Positions 57,498-64,000 of a DNA stretch of 64,000 nucleotides are shown here, one piece after another. Position 1 is the first letter of the stretch. Each line of letters opens with the position of its first letter. Origin of the DNA: Arenimonas oryziterrae DSM 21050 = YC6267 (GTDB taxonomy: Bacteria > Pseudomonadota > Gammaproteobacteria > Xanthomonadales > Xanthomonadaceae). The notes below the pieces were generated by a model, which had not been told where the DNA came from, did no database searches, and saw only the letters and a list, made by a program, of their open reading frames with translations. The stretch spans positions 186,001-250,000 of the forward strand of contig NZ_ATVD01000003.1 of NCBI RefSeq assembly GCF_000420545.1, read 5' to 3'. Both the position numbers and the translations under genes were made by a program.

Positions 57498-58277
57498 ATG
57501 CCGCGCGCGCGATCCGAAACGTCCCTGAAGCAGTGGCACGTCATTTCCCTGCGTCCGAAAGATCGGCATGCGGCGGTGCGGCGCGCGGCGAAGCGGCTCG
57601 GCGCGCGAGTATTCGCGATATCTACGTCCATACTCCAGCCTACGGATGCGCGCACCGCGCTCACGGCGGCGCGCCGTGCCGATATCGTGATCTTCACGAG
57701 CCCGGCGGCAGTTGCCTTCACAGTCGCGAAAGTCTCCCTGCGGAGCCGGCGTGGCCAGACTTGGCTGGCGATCGGCGAAGGCACGGCCGCGGCCCTGCGT
57801 CGCGCCGGCATCGCCGACGCACTGGCGCCCGCGCAGGGCGCGCATTCCGAGGCCTTGTTGGCGCATCCGCTGCTGCAGGCGGTGCGCGGCACGCGCATCG
57901 GCGTGATCACGGCACCGGGCGGACGCGACCTGATCGCGCAGACCTTGCAGGCGCGCGGCGCCGACGTCGTGCGCGCCGACGTCTACCGGCGTGAGCCAAC
58001 ACCGCCGAACCGCGCACGCCGGACCGGACTGCAGCGGCTGCCAGCGACCAGTGCTCTGCTACTCAGTAGTGGCGAAGCGCTGGAGGTGTTGTGGTCGGCG
58101 CTGACGATCGGCGAGCAACTCGAACTGACCGCGCGGCCCTGCGTGGTCGCCAGCGAACGACTCGCCGACCTGGCCCGCGCCAAAGGCTGGTCGGCGCCGA
58201 TCCTCGCGGCGAGCGCACGCCCCGACGACCTGCTGACGGCGCTGAGCGCGTATGTCCGGTCAGGCCGCTTCCGGTAG
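57498..58277 (+). CDS. hemD: uroporphyrinogen-III synthase
   Basis: A 259-residue enzyme that closes hydroxymethylbilane with ring-D inversion. HemD sequences diverge widely; here FTSPAAVAFTV, WLAIGEGTAAALRRAGI and the linker VITAPGGRDLIAQTLQARGA with VYRREP are the visible family features. The call is strengthened by the following hemX and hemY, as in many gammaproteobacteria. hemC, usually directly upstream, is absent here. hemX begins six bases after the stop. Confidence 0.88.
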   Translation: MPRARSETSLKQWHVISLRPKDRHAAVRRAAKRLGARVFAISTSILQPTDARTALTAARRADIVIFTSPAAVAFTVAKVSLRSRRGQTWLAIGEGTAAALRRAGIADALAPAQGAHSEALLAHPLLQAVRGTRIGVITAPGGRDLIAQTLQARGADVVRADVYRREPTPPNRARRTGLQRLPATSALLLSSGEALEVLWSALTIGEQLELTARPCVVASERLADLARAKGWSAPILAASARPDDLLTALSAYVRSGRFR

Positions 58278-58283
58278 CATTCC

Positions 58284-59348
58284 ATGACGCCCGACCCTTC
58301 GCCCTCTCCCCCCGTGAGCGATCCCTTGTCCGAAGATTCCGCTGTTTCCGCCCCGCGCCGCATGCGCGGCACGATCTGGTTGTTGATCGCGATCGCGCTC
58401 GTCGTCGCCCTGGGCCTGGGCTGGCGCGCGTGGTCGCAGCGCGGTCCGGCAGCGACCCCCGGTGATGCGGCGGTCGATCTGAGTCCTGAAGCACTCGATG
58501 CGCGCCTGCTACAGGCCGAGGCCGCAGTAACCTCGATGCGCCGCGCGAACGAATCGATCACGCAGCGCTTGACCGACACCAGCGCGCGCACCGGCCTGCT
58601 GCGCGACGAAGTGCTCGGCGTCAGCCAGCGCGCCGCCCTCATCGAGGACTCGGTACGCGAATTGTCGAACACGCGCAGCGAAGGCGTCGCCGCGCTGCGC
58701 ATGGACGAAGCCGAACTGTTGCTGACGATGGCGCAGGAACGCCTCGTGCTCGCCAACGACCTGCCCGGTGCGATCCGCGCGACCGAACTCGCCGACGGCG
58801 TGCTCGCGGCGCTGCGCGACCCGGCCTTGTTGAACCTGCGACAGACGCTGGCGCAGGAACTGAGCGCATTGCGCGCGATGCCGAAGAATCCGCAAGCGAT
58901 CGCCGCCGGCGAACTCGACGCGCTGGAAGCGGTCCTGCCGCAGATTTCCGCCGCCGGCCCGGCCGCACGCCAGGCCGGATCGCAGGCCCAGGCGGCGCAG
59001 GGCTCGGGCCTGGCGCGACTGCTCGATGCGTTGGTGCAGATCCGTCCGAGCGGCGAACAGGATCTGCTGTCGCCGGCCGATCGCAGCGCCGGCGAAGCCG
59101 CGCTGTCGCTGGAGATCGCCCTCGCGCGCACCGCACTCGATCGTCGCGATCAGGCCGCGTTCCGGCTTTCGCTCAAGCGCATGGACAGCTGGTTGCGGCG
59201 CCTGTACGCGGATGGTCCGCTGCTGCGCGAGCGTCGCGAACGCCTGAAGAAGCTTGCCGCGTTGCCGCTGGCCACGCAGCTACCGGTCGCCGGCACCACG
59301 CTCGAACAATTACGCGCCCTGCAGCGCAGCCGGCAAAGCGCACCATGA
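58284..59348 (+). CDS. hemX: HemX-like membrane protein
   Basis: A 354-residue inner-membrane protein with one N-terminal helix (GTIWLLIAIALVVALGLGWR) and a long alpha-helical, coiled-coil-prone body. LRMDEAELLLTMAQERLVLA is the recognisable HemX stretch. HemX proteins have often been annotated as uroporphyrinogen methyltransferases, but no SAM motif is visible. It probably helps organise heme synthesis with HemD and HemY. Its stop overlaps the hemY start. Confidence 0.9.
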   Translation: MTPDPSPSPPVSDPLSEDSAVSAPRRMRGTIWLLIAIALVVALGLGWRAWSQRGPAATPGDAAVDLSPEALDARLLQAEAAVTSMRRANESITQRLTDTSARTGLLRDEVLGVSQRAALIEDSVRELSNTRSEGVAALRMDEAELLLTMAQERLVLANDLPGAIRATELADGVLAALRDPALLNLRQTLAQELSALRAMPKNPQAIAAGELDALEAVLPQISAAGPAARQAGSQAQAAQGSGLARLLDALVQIRPSGEQDLLSPADRSAGEAALSLEIALARTALDRRDQAAFRLSLKRMDSWLRRLYADGPLLRERRERLKKLAALPLATQLPVAGTTLEQLRALQRSRQSAP

Positions 59349-60598
59349 ATTTCTACCGCACCTTGTTGTGGTGGCTGGCGCTGGCCGCGCTCGGTGCGCT
59401 GGCCTGGGATCTGCTCGCACAGGATCTGGGCGAAGTCGTGATGCGCTGGCATGGCTATACCGCGCGCAGCACGGTCGCGTTCGCGATCGTCGCGCTGGGC
59501 CTGGTGAATTTCGCGCTGTGGGCAGTGTGGACTTTGCTGCGCCTGCCGTTCTGGGCCTGGCGCGAACACGCCAAGCGACAGGCGCGCAATCGCCTGATCA
59601 ATGGCCTCGCCGCCTTGCACGAAGGCCGGCACGCGCGCGCCGAAAGCCTGCTCGGCAAGGCCGCCGAAGACGCCGATGCGCGCAGCGTCGCGCGCCTGGG
59701 AGCCCGCGAAGCGGCCACGCGCCGCGGCGACCTGCTCGCGGCCGCGAATTTCCAGATGGAACTGGCGAAGTCCGATCCGGCGGCGGCCGCTCTCAACACC
59801 GCCGACGCGCTCGTGGCCAAAGGCCTGATGAGCGACGCGCTCGACGTGCTGCAGCCCTATGTCGACACCAAGACACTGCCGCCTCGCGGCGAACTGCTGC
59901 GCGGCGAAGCGCTGTGCGCGAGCCAGCGCGCGTCCGAGGCCGTGGCCCTGATCGACGCCGTGCGCGCCGGCCAGAATCTTTCCGCTGACGCCCTCGGCGC
60001 GCTCGAACGGCGCTGGCAGTCGGCCGCCCTGCGTCAGAGCACGAATGCCGACGATCTGCAGCGCCGTTGGTTGGCCTTGCCCGCACGCGTGCAGGAAATG
60101 ACCGAGGTCGTCGACGCCTATGCGCAACGCGCCGGCGAGCTGGGCCTTGAAGGGCAGGCGGCCGACGCCATCGCCGAGGCGCTCGATCACGAATGGCGGC
60201 CGACGCTGGTGCAGCGTTTCGCGCGGCTGCCGGCCGCACGCGAGGATCAGCGACTGGCCCGGTGCGAACGCTGGTTGCTCGAGCGTCCGACCGATGCGGC
60301 CTTGTCGCTGGCGATGGGCAGCCTGTTCCGGCAACAGCAGGCCTGGGGCAAGGCCGATGATTTCCTGCACCGCGCGATCGCGCAGGGCGCGGGCAGCGAA
60401 GCCTGGGAAGAACTCGGCCGCGTGCACACCGCGCAGAACCAGCCGGAAGCCGCGCAGGCCAGTTACGCGAATGCCTTGCGGCTGGCGCGTGGCGAAAGCG
60501 CCGTCGAACTCGGCGGCCGCAGCCTGCGCGAGCAGATCGCCGCCGAAGCCGTCGGCGAGGTGCGCAACGAATTCGGCGTTCCGCAGGTGCGTCGCTGA
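59345..60598 (+). CDS. hemY: HemY-like TPR membrane protein
   Basis: A 417-residue protein with two N-terminal membrane helices (LLWWLALAALGALAWDLL; STVAFAIVALGLVNFALWAV) and a TPR-like body (RNRLINGLAALHEGRHARAE; AWEELGRVHTAQNQPEAAQA). This is the proteobacterial HemY, not the oxidase of the same name in Bacillus. It accompanies HemX and is linked to heme biosynthesis or trafficking. Coupling to hemX by an ATGA overlap, and the REP-like repeat after the stop, mark the operon end. Confidence 0.92.
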   Translation: MNFYRTLLWWLALAALGALAWDLLAQDLGEVVMRWHGYTARSTVAFAIVALGLVNFALWAVWTLLRLPFWAWREHAKRQARNRLINGLAALHEGRHARAESLLGKAAEDADARSVARLGAREAATRRGDLLAAANFQMELAKSDPAAAALNTADALVAKGLMSDALDVLQPYVDTKTLPPRGELLRGEALCASQRASEAVALIDAVRAGQNLSADALGALERRWQSAALRQSTNADDLQRRWLALPARVQEMTEVVDAYAQRAGELGLEGQAADAIAEALDHEWRPTLVQRFARLPAAREDQRLARCERWLLERPTDAALSLAMGSLFRQQQAWGKADDFLHRAIAQGAGSEAWEELGRVHTAQNQPEAAQASYANALRLARGESAVELGGRSLREQIAAEAVGEVRNEFGVPQVRR

Positions 60599-60653
60599 CG
60601 CAGGAGCCAGCTTGCTGGCGATTGACACCGAGCGCCAGCAAGCTGGCTCCTAC
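60599..60653. repeat. REP-like inverted repeat, copy 2
   Basis: CAGGAGCCAGCTTGCTGGCG and CGCCAGCAAGCTGGCTCCTA form a near-perfect 20-base-pair stem with a 12-base loop in the gap between convergent hemY and thiolase genes. The arms match the unit at 14317-14385. It could also stop transcription from both sides, though no T-run follows. Confidence 0.85.
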
Positions 60654-60664
60654 ACGCAAAAAAA

Positions 60665-61945
60665 TCAGCGTTCGATGATCGCCGTGACGCCCATGCCGCC
60701 GGCGGTGCAGACCGAAATCAACGCGCGGCCTTTGCCTTTTTCCTTGAGCAGCTTGGCCGCCGTCGCGACGATGCGCGCGCCCGTGGCCGCGAACGGATGT
60801 CCCAAGGCCAGCGACGAGCCCACGACATTGAGCTTGCTGCGATCAATCGTGCCGAAGGCACCGTCCAGACCCAGCTGCGTGCGTCCGAACTCCTCCGACT
60901 CCCAGGCTTTCAGCGTGCACAGCACCTGACCGGCGAAGGCTTCGTGGATCTCGTAGAAATCGAAATCCTGCAAGCTCAGGCCATGGCGCTTGAGCATCTG
61001 CGGCACGGCCCAGGCCGGCGCCATCAGCAGGCCTTCGCCGCCGACAAAATCCACCGCCGCGACCTGCGCGTCGACGAAGTACGCGAGCACTTCCTTGTCA
61101 TGCGCCTTCGCCCAGTCTTCCGACGCGAGCAGCACGGCCGAAGCGCCGTCGGTGAGCGGCGTGGAATTGCCGGCCGTGAGCGTGCCCAGGCCCGAGGTCT
61201 TGTCGAAGGCCGGCTTGAGCGTGGCGAGTTTTTCCACCGTCGTGTCCGGACGCAGGATGTTGTCGCGCTTCAGACCACGGAACGGCACCACGAGGTCGTC
61301 GTAGAACCCGCGCTCGTAAGCGGCAGCGGCTTTCTTGTGCGACTCATAGGCCAGCTGGTCCTGCGCTTCGCGCGGAATCTGCCATTGCTTGACCATCATT
61401 TCGCAGTGGTCGCCCATCGCCTTGCCGGTGCGCGGCTCGCCGACGCCGGGGAATTCCGGTTTCAGTTCCGAGAACGAGAAGCCCTTGAGAAACGCGCCCA
61501 GGCGCGCGCCGAAAGACTTGGCCATGTTCGCGTTGAGGATGCGCCGGCGCAGTTTCTTGTTGACCGCGATCGGCACGTCCGAGGTCGTGTCCGAGCCGCC
61601 GCCGATACCCGCATCGATCTGGCCGAGCGCGATCTTGTTGGCGATCGTGATCACGGTGTCCAGGCTGGTGCCGCAGGCACGCTGGATCGTGATGCCCGGG
61701 GTCTGCGGCGACAGGCCCGAAGACAACGTCGCTTCGCGCGCGAGATTGAAGTCGGACGAATGCTTGAGCACGGCGCCCATCGCGACCTCGCCCAGCGTCT
61801 CGCCCTGCAGGCCGAACTTCTCGACGAGCGCGCCGAGCGCGACCGTGGACAGGCCGAGATTGCCGACGTCGAAGTACGCGGTGTTGTTCTTGACGAAGGG
61901 AATGCGGACGCCGCCAAGGATGGCGACACGACGGGCAGTGCTCAT
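60665..61945 (-). CDS. acetyl-CoA C-acyltransferase (thiolase), FadI/FadA-like
   Basis: A 426-residue thiolase. The reactive cysteine is C91 in ITIQRACGTSLDTV, the catalytic histidine lies in YEIHEAFAGQVL and the second cysteine in SVCTAGGMGVTA; GHPFAATGAR is also present. Length and the opening GGVRIPFVKNNTAYFDVGNL resemble FadI, the beta-oxidation thiolase of the trifunctional complex, but no FadJ partner is adjacent. The upstream ATG would add 19 residues that do not match thiolases. Confidence 0.94.
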   Translation of the reverse strand: MSTARRVAILGGVRIPFVKNNTAYFDVGNLGLSTVALGALVEKFGLQGETLGEVAMGAVLKHSSDFNLAREATLSSGLSPQTPGITIQRACGTSLDTVITIANKIALGQIDAGIGGGSDTTSDVPIAVNKKLRRRILNANMAKSFGARLGAFLKGFSFSELKPEFPGVGEPRTGKAMGDHCEMMVKQWQIPREAQDQLAYESHKKAAAAYERGFYDDLVVPFRGLKRDNILRPDTTVEKLATLKPAFDKTSGLGTLTAGNSTPLTDGASAVLLASEDWAKAHDKEVLAYFVDAQVAAVDFVGGEGLLMAPAWAVPQMLKRHGLSLQDFDFYEIHEAFAGQVLCTLKAWESEEFGRTQLGLDGAFGTIDRSKLNVVGSSLALGHPFAATGARIVATAAKLLKEKGKGRALISVCTAGGMGVTAIIER

Positions 61946-62052
61946 GGAAAGTCCTTGGGCGGGGCCAGCGCGAGGGCGCAGGCATAATGACGGATCGGCC
62001 ATAGCTTAATGGCCCCGGCCCGGGATTCCAAACTCTGGCGTATGGAGATGCG

Positions 62053-62925
62053 ATGAGTGATGTCTTGTCCTGCCTGGGCGCCGTGGCGCTGGAGCTCTCG
62101 CCCGGGCACCGGGCGGGCCGGCAGGCCCTGGATCCGGACACCGCCGGCGCGCTGGCCGCCTGCGTCGCCCGCGATCTCGCCAAACTGGTGCCGGCCGCCG
62201 CCGGACTTGATTTCGCCCTGCTCGCGGGCCTGTTCGATCCGGTCGAACTGCTGCGCCCGCGCTGGCCGCTGCACGGCGAACTCGAACGCCTGATCGCCCA
62301 GGCCCCGGGCGCCGGACCGCGCGTGATCGCGTTCGCGGCGCATGCCGGCGAATTGCCGGTCACGCTGCGCCCGCATCCGGACTTCGCCGAGGGCCCGCTG
62401 CGCCTGCTGCCCTTCGTCCTGCGCGGCGATCCGGCCACGATCGCGGTCGTCGGCGAGGCGCTGGAAGCCTCGCTGCTCGATCGCGGCATGGCGGCGGCCG
62501 ATACCGCCCTGCTCGCGCAGGACGGTTTCGCGGCGACGATCGAACATGCGCGCTACCTGACCGTGCACGACCTCGCCGCGATGATCGCGATGCAGTACGA
62601 ACATGTCGGTCTCGCGCCGGTGTGGCCGCTCATCGAAACGGCCCTGCTCGCGCCGGACCAGGAACAGTGGCTGGACGCACCGCCGGAACCACTCGCGCGC
62701 CTGGTTGGCGGCGAAGCGCATCTGGCCCTGTTCGACGATGCCGCCTGGGGCCAGGGCGGATTCGCGCCCGCGGGCGATCTGGATGCGGCGCGCCTGTCGC
62801 GCGCGTTCGATCGCTTCCAGGCGCGTCAGCGGCAGATCGCCGCCCTGCTCGAGGCCCACGGCATTCCGGTGACATTCGACTATTGTTCCGCCGGACAGGA
62901 CGCGCGCGCCCTGCTGCGCGCCTGA
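62053..62925 (+). CDS. conserved-looking cytoplasmic protein of unknown function
   Basis: A 290-residue protein with no signal or membrane helix. It is leucine/alanine-rich and helical, with segments such as RVIAFAAHAGELPVTLRPHP, LTVHDLAAMIAMQYEHVGLA and DYCSAGQDARALLRA. I do not recognise a family. Codon use matches its neighbours. It diverges from the thiolase gene with 107 bases between and converges with the GNAT gene (11-base gap), so it is probably monocistronic. Confidence 0.8.
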   Translation: MSDVLSCLGAVALELSPGHRAGRQALDPDTAGALAACVARDLAKLVPAAAGLDFALLAGLFDPVELLRPRWPLHGELERLIAQAPGAGPRVIAFAAHAGELPVTLRPHPDFAEGPLRLLPFVLRGDPATIAVVGEALEASLLDRGMAAADTALLAQDGFAATIEHARYLTVHDLAAMIAMQYEHVGLAPVWPLIETALLAPDQEQWLDAPPEPLARLVGGEAHLALFDDAAWGQGGFAPAGDLDAARLSRAFDRFQARQRQIAALLEAHGIPVTFDYCSAGQDARALLRA

Positions 62926-62936
62926 GGTCCGCCGGT

Positions 62937-63395
62937 CTAGATCAGCGGTTTTTCGTACATGCGGTAGCCGGCGTCGGCCATGCCAAGGAACTCGTAGGTG
63001 CGCTGCGCGCCGACGTTTTCGCGCTCCACATAGAGCCGCAGCCCGCAGACCTCGGGCGCTTCGCTCGCCAAGGCGAGGACATGCGCATACAGCGCGCGGA
63101 ACACCCCGCCGCGACGCTGTTCGATCGGCACGTACACGCTCTGGATCCACCACCACCAGGCATTGCGCCAGTCGCTCCATTCGCGCGTGATCATCAGGGT
63201 GCCCACCGGTTCGCCGGCGCGATCGGCGATGTAGTACTGCGCGCGCTGCGGATCGGCGTAGGCGGCGCGGATACCGCGTGTGACCAGATCCAAGTCCAGG
63301 CGCTTGTGCTCGGTTTCCCAGGCCATGGCTTCGGCCCAGCGCGCCATCAGGCCGATGTCGTCTTCGCGGGCGGGTCGGATGTGCAGATCGGTCAT
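62937..63395 (-). CDS. GNAT-family N-acetyltransferase
   Basis: A 152-residue GNAT protein. HIRPAREDDIGLMARWAEAM is the N-terminal beta1/alpha1 segment, WWWWIQSVYVPIEQRRGGVF carries the acetyl-CoA pyrophosphate loop (QRRGGV, approximating Q/RxxGxG/A) and RENVGAQRTYEFLGMADAGY the C-terminal motif. The acceptor is unknown. The tryptophan cluster WWWWI is unusual but lies in a strand expected to be buried. Confidence 0.9.
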   Translation of the reverse strand: MTDLHIRPAREDDIGLMARWAEAMAWETEHKRLDLDLVTRGIRAAYADPQRAQYYIADRAGEPVGTLMITREWSDWRNAWWWWIQSVYVPIEQRRGGVFRALYAHVLALASEAPEVCGLRLYVERENVGAQRTYEFLGMADAGYRMYEKPLI

Positions 63396-63488
63396 GGGAT
63401 TCCCGGAGAGCAGGTCGTGCGGCAGCGACGGTCTGTGCGAGAGCGAAGGCTTGAGCAGGACGCGTCGACGACGAGTGAAGCCGTCGCG

Positions 63489-64000
63489 CTAGTCCTTCCG
63501 GCGCGCGCGTCCCGAGCCCAGTTTTCGCGTCAAGGTATTGCGCCCCACGCCCAGCCGCTCGGCCGCCAGTTGCCGGTGGCCGTCGCTGTGGTCCAGGGCA
63601 GTCTGCAGCAGGATCTGGTCGAAGCGTTCGCGCAGCGCAGCATGAATGTCGGTCTCGCCGCGCGCGAGCGCGGCGCCGACCGCGACGGCCAGCGGACGCG
63701 CCCAGTCGCCGGCGTCCATGCGCACCGGCGCGACGGCATCGCTGCGCCAGGCCGCCTTGAGATCGCGCGCGCTGATGGTCTCGCCGGGCGCGAGCGCGGC
63801 CAGGCGCCAGCACAGGTTTTCCAGTTCGCGGACATTGCCCGGCCAGTCGTGCTGATCGAGCCGGCGCAAGGCCTCGGCCTGGAAACGTTTTGCCGGCGCG
63901 CCGAGTTTTTTCGCCGCCACCGCAAGAAAGCGCTGCGCGAGCAAAGGCAGGTCGGCCTTGCGTTCGCGCAACGGCGGCAAGGGCAGGCGCACGACATCGA
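63489..64000 (-). CDS. glnG: NtrC-type sigma-54-dependent response regulator, C-terminal part
   Basis: The visible 169 residues are the end of a sigma-54 activator; the gene begins beyond the window edge. PLPPLRERKADLPLLAQRFL is the end of the AAA+ core and HDWPGNVRELENLCWRLAAL its C-terminal lid. A linker follows, then a Fis-type HTH (GHRQLAAERLGVGRNTLTRK). This tail is closest to NtrC (NR-I), which activates nitrogen-assimilation genes. A paired NtrB kinase is not visible, so other NtrC-family members remain possible. Confidence 0.88.
   Translation of the reverse strand, partial: DVVRLPLPPLRERKADLPLLAQRFLAVAAKKLGAPAKRFQAEALRRLDQHDWPGNVRELENLCWRLAALAPGETISARDLKAAWRSDAVAPVRMDAGDWARPLAVAVGAALARGETDIHAALRERFDQILLQTALDHSDGHRQLAAERLGVGRNTLTRKLGSGRARRKD

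Noticed and set aside
58284-59348. Calling HemX a uroporphyrinogen-III methyltransferase
   Set aside because: No SAM-binding motif is visible; the protein is a membrane-anchored coiled coil.
60599-60653. Calling the hairpin between hemY and the thiolase gene a simple intrinsic terminator
   Set aside because: There is no adjacent T-run, and the arms match another repeat at 14317-14385, so a REP-like element fits better.

Overview
The window reads as a gene-dense, GC-rich chromosomal segment of a gammaproteobacterium, most likely of the order Lysobacterales (Xanthomonadales). The assignment is inferred from gene content: an oleABCD long-chain olefin cluster, an Ax21-type outer-membrane protein, ubiJ-ubiB, a DUF4129/DUF4350/MoxR/DUF58 operon, a yibN-secB-gpsA block, hemD-hemX-hemY, and an ECF sigma factor of the kind paired with Ser/Thr kinases. 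Genus cannot be told from what is visible. No CRISPR array, prophage, insertion sequence, tRNA or rRNA gene was recognised; most of the window looks like core genome.

Layout. 1-4328 (+): the DUF4129-DUF4350-MoxR-DUF58 operon, stitched by four-base start/stop overlaps and cut at its 5' end by the window edge. 4306-7267 (-): a secreted protein, a DUF952 protein, aroE and hemB. 7316-12701 (+): an OppC-type permease, a fused OppD/OppF-type ATPase and, 11 bases later, a 983-residue GAF-GAF-GGDEF-EAL protein. 12768-14303: a DUF4166 gene convergent with an epimerase gene. 14418-17993 (+): rsmG, parA, parB, a DPM-like glycosyltransferase and a stand-alone lipid-A-synthase N-terminal membrane protein. 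A 587-base repeat-rich gap precedes rpmB-rpmG. 19102-22211: an alcohol dehydrogenase, a degenerate metallo-beta-lactamase-fold lipoprotein and a divergent LysR regulator. 22225-26537: a KdpE/KdpD-like two-component system divergent from the potassium importer gene kup. 26559-32997: a membrane protein, an alpha/beta hydrolase, an AraC-VOC pair, acs, a small secreted protein and a fatty-acid desaturase. 33168-34352: a secreted protein with six cyanovirin-type half-repeats. 34520-39326 (+): mutM, then an ECF sigma factor, a Ser/Thr kinase with a TPR-like region and a small exported protein.

39331-47741 (-) runs oleA-oleB-oleC-oleD, ubiJ-ubiB, truC-like and tdk. It is followed by a DUF4156 lipoprotein and a large M16 peptidase. 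51302-54346 (+) holds an SDR, two exported proteins of unknown role, trmL and the Ax21-like gene. 54417-57458 (-) holds a YiiD-type thioesterase, a lipoprotein, yibN-like rhodanese, secB and gpsA. 57498-60598 (+) is hemD-hemX-hemY. The right end has a thiolase, an unknown gene, a GNAT acetyltransferase and the C-terminal part of an NtrC-type sigma-54 activator that leaves the window.

How the parts may work together. hemB and hemDXY are separate parts of tetrapyrrole synthesis. acs supplies acetyl-CoA, the thiolase handles acyl-CoA, the desaturase shapes acyl chains and OleABCD condenses acyl-CoAs to olefins, so lipid metabolism is well represented. The least textbook items are the KdpD-like kinase without its cytoplasmic N-terminus beside kup (with an 11-base-spaced direct repeat between them), the orphan permease/ATPase pair apparently co-transcribed with a c-di-GMP enzyme, the three-CVNH secreted protein with near-identical 183-base repeats, and the sigma/kinase/exported-protein module. 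None of these is shown by sequence alone to be a new system.
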